From the NCBI RefSeq assembly GCF_036621135.1, contig NZ_JAZIBG010000044.1:130315-194314 (forward strand): DNA of 64,000 bases, in the 5' to 3' direction. Position numbers and translations under genes: made by a program. Of this stretch, positions 60,233-64,000 are shown piece by piece. Each line of letters begins with the position of its first letter. Within the stretch, counting starts at the first letter, position 1. This DNA comes from Aquincola agrisoli. GTDB lineage: Bacteria > Pseudomonadota > Gammaproteobacteria > Burkholderiales > Burkholderiaceae_C. The notes under the pieces were generated by a model. That model was not told where the DNA came from. It saw only the letters and a list, made by a program, of their open reading frames with translations, and searched no databases.

Positions 60233-61030
60233 ATGACGAACCCTGCCCCCGCCGACGTGGTGATGAAGGCCTCCGGCCTCGTCAAGAAGTACGGCCAGGT
60301 GACGGCCCTCGACGGCGCCGACTTCGAGTTGCGTGCCGGCGAGATCCTCGCGGTGATCGGCGACAACGGCGCCGGCAAGTCCTCGCTGATCAAGGCGCTG
60401 TCCGGCGCTACCGTGCCGGACAGCGGCGACATCCTGCTCGACGGCCGCGAGGTGCGCTTCAGGAGCCCGATCGATGCGCGCCGCGCCGGCATCGAGACCG
60501 TCTACCAGGACCTCGCGGTGGCCCCGGCGATGTCGATCGCCGAGAACCTCTTCCTCGGCCGCGAGGTGCGCCGCCCGGGCGTGCTCGGCACGGTGTTCCG
60601 CATGCTCGACAAGAAGCGCATGCTGGAGGAGAGCATCGCCCGCATGAACGACCTGAAGGTCGGCATCCGTTCGATGACGCAGGCGGTCGAGACGCTGTCG
60701 GGCGGCCAGCGGCAGTGCGTGGCCGTCTCGCGCGCGGCGGCCTTCGCGCAGCACGTGGTCATCATGGACGAGCCCACCGCCGCGCTCGGCGTGAAGGAGG
60801 GCAACATGGTGCTGGAGCTGATCCGGCGCGTGCGCGACAAGGGCCTGTCGGTGGTGCTCATCTCGCACAACATGCCGCATGTGTTCGAGATCGCCGACCG
60901 CATCCACGTCGCGCGCCTGGGCAAGCGGGCGGCCGTGCTCAACCCGAGGAAGATCAGCATGAGCGACACCGTGGCCGTGATGACCGGCGCGATGGCCCCG
61001 CAGGACATCCCTGCGGACTGCCTGGCCTGA
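60233..61030 (+). CDS. frcA: Sugar ABC transporter ATP-binding protein (FrcA-like)
   Basis: 265 residues: a single ATPase domain, unlike the doubled RbsA type. Walker A is GDNGAGKSS, the signature LSGGQRQ and Walker B VVIMDEPTA, followed by the H-loop in VVLISHNMPHVFEIADR. ATG 60233 has GGAGA about 9 bp upstream and is preferred over ATG 60215. It powers the FrcB-FrcC importer. Confidence 0.92.
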   Translation: MTNPAPADVVMKASGLVKKYGQVTALDGADFELRAGEILAVIGDNGAGKSSLIKALSGATVPDSGDILLDGREVRFRSPIDARRAGIETVYQDLAVAPAMSIAENLFLGREVRRPGVLGTVFRMLDKKRMLEESIARMNDLKVGIRSMTQAVETLSGGQRQCVAVSRAAAFAQHVVIMDEPTAALGVKEGNMVLELIRRVRDKGLSVVLISHNMPHVFEIADRIHVARLGKRAAVLNPRKISMSDTVAVMTGAMAPQDIPADCLA

Positions 61031-61035
61031 CCGCC

Positions 61036-62295
61036 ATGCCCCGGGAGACCGTGCCGCACGCGCAAGCCTTCGCACCCGAGGACCACCGGCTGCGCCCGCG
61101 GGGCTCCAGCCAGGGCGGGCTGCGCCAGTACAACGAGCGCGTGGTGCTGCAGGCCATCCGCCTGCACGGGGCGCTGCCGGCGGCCGAGATCGCGCGGCTC
61201 ACGCAGCTCACCGCGCAGACCGTCTCGCAAATCACGAAGCGGCTGCTCGACGACGGGCTGCTGGTCAAGGGCGAGCCGGTGCGCGGCAAGGTGGGCCAGC
61301 CCTCGGTGCCGCTGGCGCTGGCACCCGAAGGGGCCTATGCCATCGGCATCAAGGTGGGCCGGCGCAGCCTCGACGTGCTGCTGGTGGACTTCACCGGCGC
61401 GGCCTGCCAGCGTGCCTCGGTCGCGTACGACTACCCGGAGCCCGAGGCCGTCACAGCCGCCATCGATGCCCATCTGCGCGAGATGCGCCAGGGCCTGGGC
61501 GCCGGCCGCCGCGAGCGCCTGCAGGGCATCGGCCTCGCGGCGCCGCTGTCGCTCGGCGGCTGGCAGACGCTGCTGGGCGTGGAGTCCGAGCGCGCACGGG
61601 CCTGGGACCGCGTGGACCTGCCCGAGCGCGTCGCCGCGATGAGCGGGCTGCCGGTCACCTTCGTCAAGGACACCGCCGCCGCCTGCGTGGCCGAGCTGGT
61701 GGCCGGCCGCGGGCGCAACGTGCGCAGCTTCCTCTACGTGTTCGTCGATACCTTCATCGGCGGCGGGCTGGTGCTCGACAGCCACCTGCGCGGCGGCCTG
61801 AGCGGCAACGCCGGCGCGGTCGGCTCGCTGGCGATGGGGCGGGCCCGCCCGGGCGGGCCGCCGCCGCCGCAACTGCTGAGCGTGGCCTCGCTCTTCACGC
61901 TGGAGACGATGTACCGCGCCGCCGGGCTCGATCCCGTCGCCACCGTCGACGCCTGCGCAATGCAGCCGCCCTGGCTCGCCTGCACGCAGGCCTGGCTGGA
62001 CGAGGCCGCGCCCGCCATTGCGCTCGCGCTGCACGACGCCGCCTGCCTGCTCGACCTGGAGGGCGTGATCATCGACGGCCAGTTCAGCCGCGAGCTGCTG
62101 GCCGCGCTGCTGGCCGCCGTGGAATCGGCCTGCCGCGACCTGAGCTGGGAGGGGGTGCGGCGGCCGGCCGTGCTGCCCGGCACGATCGGCCCCGATGCCC
62201 GCGCGCTCGGCGGTGCGCTGCTCCCGCTGCACGCGAACTTCGCCCCGGACCGCGACCTGTTCCTCAAGCTGGAGGCGCCCGCGGCGAAGCTGTAG
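61036..62295 (+). CDS. ROK-family transcriptional regulator of the sugar operon
   Basis: 419 residues. A winged-helix DNA-binding domain (about residues 30-100; AAEIARLTQLTAQTVSQITKRLLDDGLL) is followed by a ROK sugar-kinase-like domain (FVKDTAAACVAELVAG, GNAGAVGSLAMG). The usual ROK zinc-binding CxCG-type cysteines are not evident, suggesting a regulator rather than an active kinase. Co-transcribed with frcBCA 5 bp downstream. Probably a repressor acting on the palindrome at 58099-58121 and relieved by the imported sugar. Confidence 0.87.
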   Translation: MPRETVPHAQAFAPEDHRLRPRGSSQGGLRQYNERVVLQAIRLHGALPAAEIARLTQLTAQTVSQITKRLLDDGLLVKGEPVRGKVGQPSVPLALAPEGAYAIGIKVGRRSLDVLLVDFTGAACQRASVAYDYPEPEAVTAAIDAHLREMRQGLGAGRRERLQGIGLAAPLSLGGWQTLLGVESERARAWDRVDLPERVAAMSGLPVTFVKDTAAACVAELVAGRGRNVRSFLYVFVDTFIGGGLVLDSHLRGGLSGNAGAVGSLAMGRARPGGPPPPQLLSVASLFTLETMYRAAGLDPVATVDACAMQPPWLACTQAWLDEAAPAIALALHDAACLLDLEGVIIDGQFSRELLAALLAAVESACRDLSWEGVRRPAVLPGTIGPDARALGGALLPLHANFAPDRDLFLKLEAPAAKL

Positions 62296-62304
62296 CGCGG
62301 CGGC

Positions 62305-63003
62305 TCAGGCCGGGAGCGACACCACCCGGATGTGTGTCGACGTCGGCAAGGCCATCACCGGCACCGTCCCGTGGGTGCCGTCCTCGATCTCGATGTCGCT
62401 CACCGTGGCCGAGGTCATGCCCGGCGCCATCGCCTGGAAGCCGACGATGGCCAGCGCGAGTGGCGCGCCGGGCGGGCGCGCGTCGTCCACCTGAACGCTG
62501 ATGCGGATCCGGTCCTCCCCCGGGCTGATCTCCTGCTCGAAGCGCCCGGTCATGCCGGCATGCAGCATCCATTCCCCCTCGGCGCCCGAGCGCGCCTGCA
62601 GTACGTTGGGGTCGAAGGTCACCGTGAAGGCGATGCGGCTGACCGGCCGGCGGGCGTCGACGCTGACGACCAGTTCCGCCATGTCGCCCACGCCCAGGGT
62701 GTGGGGCGCCTGCGCGACCAGCCTGACCGGCGGACCCGGGGGCGGGGCGGCCGGCGCGGCGTCGGAGGGCTGGCGCGCCAGCGCCGGGGCGGCCGCCGGG
62801 CCCGGCGGCGGCGAAGCGGCCACGGCCGAAGCCCAGGGCTGCGGCGCCGCCGGCTGCAGCACCACCACCGGGCTGTGCGGCGGCACGCTCAGCCATTCGG
62901 ACAGCAGCAGCGCGATGGCGGCGGAGGCCGTGACGAGCAGCATCGCGACGGCCGGCGATCCCACCCTTGCCGCGATCCCCCGCCTGTGCCTGCGTCCGCT
63001 CAC
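62305..63003 (-). CDS. Membrane-anchored cohesin-like domain protein
   Basis: 232 residues from GTG 63003, which has GGGAG 6 bp upstream. A single transmembrane helix (SPAVAMLLVTASAAIALLL) near residues 17-36 is followed by a Pro/Ala-rich linker and a beta-sandwich resembling cohesin domains (AQAPHTLGVGDMAELVVSVD, VTFDPNVLQARSG, SVQVDDARPPGAPLALAIVGFQA). In Gram-negative bacteria such domains occur in secretion-system and surface-assembly proteins and bind other proteins. No dockerin is seen nearby. It is convergent with the ROK gene (9-bp gap). Confidence 0.72.
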   Translation of the reverse strand: MSGRRHRRGIAARVGSPAVAMLLVTASAAIALLLSEWLSVPPHSPVVVLQPAAPQPWASAVAASPPPGPAAAPALARQPSDAAPAAPPPGPPVRLVAQAPHTLGVGDMAELVVSVDARRPVSRIAFTVTFDPNVLQARSGAEGEWMLHAGMTGRFEQEISPGEDRIRISVQVDDARPPGAPLALAIVGFQAMAPGMTSATVSDIEIEDGTHGTVPVMALPTSTHIRVVSLPA

Positions 63004-63303
63004 CGTCGTCTCCCGCTGGGTCGAATGAAGTGGGGAGAAGGTACGCCACACGCGCCCAAATTCTTGAGGGGTAAATGTTTTGGCGGCGCCCCGGGTCGCG
63101 GGGCGCCGCGGATGCCGGCGTGGTGAGTTTTGCTCATCATTCGAATAACAAAACGTCGTTTCGTACAGCGCTACGGTCCCCTTAAAGTTCACCGCGGTCC
63201 GGATGTTCCTGGCCGGCTGAAAGAAATCCTTGTCGATGGTCTCGCCGGCACACGCTGCGCGGGCCGGGCCCAAGGGCCGCGATGCAGGGTATGGGAGACA
63301 GTA
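63004..63303. other. 300-bp intergenic region with hairpins between divergent genes
   Basis: It holds the upstream regions of the cohesin-like gene (minus) and the unknown gene at 63304 (plus). A strong 10-bp inverted repeat GCGGCGCCCC/GGGGCGCCGC spans 63083-63109 with a 7-base loop and no T-run. An odd palindrome AAACG-T-CGTTT lies at 63151-63161 inside an A+T-rich patch (63140-63165), which could be a regulator site or promoter. No gene is visible, although the downstream frame is open from 63130. Confidence 0.5.
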
Positions 63304-63858
63304 GTGCATGAGTCAGAACACGGCGACGCCGTGTCAGGGCGGCGCGGAGCCGGCAGGGGTGCGCAGTCGCCGCGGCCGTCGACGCGCGCCGAGGAGGTCG
63401 ACGAACTGGAGCGGGCGCAACGCATCGCCAACGCCTGCGTGAAGCCCGAGGACATCGACTGGCTCTCCAAGGGCTTCAACGCCTTCCTCGCCAGCGGCGG
63501 CCGGCTGCCGCTGGAGCGCTGCCTGAAGCTGCCGACCAACGAACGCGCGCTGCGCCGCGCGCTGCGCGACCGCTGGCTGCGCCACGCCTGGGCCCATCTG
63601 GACGACGAGCCTTCGCCGTGGCGCCGCTCCGAACTGCTGGCCGCGGAGATCCGCCGCTTCGAATCGCGCAAGTGGGCGCGCTGGTCCACGCTGGATCAGC
63701 CGCCCGACGGCTCCAGTTCGCTGGAGGCCGCGCTGTTCGAGGCCTTCCGCGCCCATGGGCGCGTGCCTGCCACGGCGATGCAGCTCCACAACATCGCCGG
63801 CTTCAAGAGCACGAAGGAGCGGCCCGACGGGCCGCTGCGTGCACCCGAGACCGTTTGA
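63304..63858 (+). CDS. Conserved-looking protein of unknown function
   Basis: 184 residues, basic, Arg- and Trp-rich, no signal peptide or membrane segment. After a low-complexity N terminus, helical stretches follow (AEEVDELERAQRIANACV, DIDWLSKGFNAFLASGGRLP, NERALRRALRDRWLRHAWAHL, RRSELLAAEIRRFESRKWARW, LFEAFRAHGRVPATAMQLHNI). I cannot assign a family. GTG 63304 is chosen because GGGAG sits 6 bp upstream (63293-63297). The strong codon bias argues for a real gene. Confidence 0.65.
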   Translation: MHESEHGDAVSGRRGAGRGAQSPRPSTRAEEVDELERAQRIANACVKPEDIDWLSKGFNAFLASGGRLPLERCLKLPTNERALRRALRDRWLRHAWAHLDDEPSPWRRSELLAAEIRRFESRKWARWSTLDQPPDGSSSLEAALFEAFRAHGRVPATAMQLHNIAGFKSTKERPDGPLRAPETV

Positions 63859-63889
63859 CCCTTTCCATCCACCCTGGCGGAGACACCCC

Positions 63890-64000
63890 ATGACCCAGAC
63901 CAAGACGACGACGACGAGAAGATGGCTGCTGAACGCGGCGGGCACGGCGCTGCTGGCGCTGAGCGCGGTGGTGCCGCTGCAGGCGCAGGCGCAGGACATC
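63890..64000 (+). CDS. Start of an exported protein (partial, cut by window end)
   Basis: Only 37 residues are visible: MTQTKTTTTRRWLLNAAGTA then an Ala/Leu-rich hydrophobic stretch ending in QAQAQDI. This is a signal peptide; the twin Arg followed by WLL is Tat-like, and the AQA end is a signal-peptidase site. GGAG lies about 9 bp upstream of ATG 63890. The mature protein is outside the window, so the function is unknown. Confidence 0.7.
   Translation, partial: MTQTKTTTTRRWLLNAAGTALLALSAVVPLQAQAQDI

Noticed and set aside
63083..63109. Rho-independent terminator
   Set aside because: The 10-bp G+C stem is strong, but no T-run follows on either strand, and the position is between divergent gene starts.
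1..64000. CRISPR array or complete rRNA/tRNA genes
   Set aside because: No short regularly spaced repeats and no full RNA gene were found by eye. The only long repeats are in the DUF1800 gene and are protein-coding.

Overview
The window looks like a chromosomal segment of a high-G+C betaproteobacterium of the order Burkholderiales. The evidence is the housekeeping block ubiJ-ubiB-fmdB-DUF502-aspS-nudB-(EEP)-clsB, an exosortase-B type exopolysaccharide (EPS) locus, and strong G/C bias at third codon positions outside the EPS sugar genes. I cannot fix the genus from sequence alone.

Positions 1-34941 hold a large EPS locus made of two convergent arms. The plus-strand arm (1-19686) starts with the conserved core epsD (partial)-epsE-epsF-epsG-xrtB-epsI. 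It continues into a variable, visibly more A+T-rich block: Wzx-like flippase, hexapeptide acyltransferase, an Fe-S F420-dehydrogenase-beta-like protein paired with a polysaccharide pyruvyl transferase, Wzy-like polymerase/ligase, a GH5-like glycosidase, a decayed IS5-family transposase, two glycosyltransferases, a complete GDP-D-glycero-alpha-D-manno-heptose cassette (hddA-gmhA-hddC-gmhB) and a DUF1972 glycosyltransferase. The minus-strand arm (34941-28288) reads undecaprenyl-phosphate glucose phosphotransferase, epsL, galE, manC and a frameshifted MBL/beta-CASP hydrolase. Together these suggest a Wzx/Wzy-type, exosortase-associated EPS built on a glucose primer and containing mannose/heptose/galactose-type sugars, decorated with acetyl and pyruvyl groups. 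The composition is inferred.

Between the arms sits a minus-strand pair: a 1911-residue DUF1800 lipoprotein and a Tat-exported DUF1501 protein. Stretches of about 0.7 kb with no recognisable gene lie on both sides. The lipoprotein carries eleven CBM60-like carbohydrate-binding repeats. A 1.43-kb piece of its gene is present twice, nearly identical, 1779 bp apart. This glycan-binding giant inside an EPS locus is the most unusual object in the window.

Positions 35121-49374 are mostly housekeeping: ubiquinone accessory genes, aspS, nudB, cardiolipin synthase, a ligase-associated exonuclease, an unknown protein, an ATP-dependent DNA ligase, a CoA transferase and a class I amidotransferase. Then come an Na/Pi cotransporter and a tightly overlapping minus-strand light-sensing operon (57003-51185): heme oxygenase, bacteriophytochrome, single-domain response regulator, hybrid histidine kinase.

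The right end holds a sugar (fructose-like) uptake system. A PfkB kinase is divergent from frcBCA and a ROK repressor, with an A+T-rich palindromic operator candidate between them. A membrane-anchored cohesin-like protein, an unknown conserved-looking protein and the start of an exported protein cut by the window edge follow.
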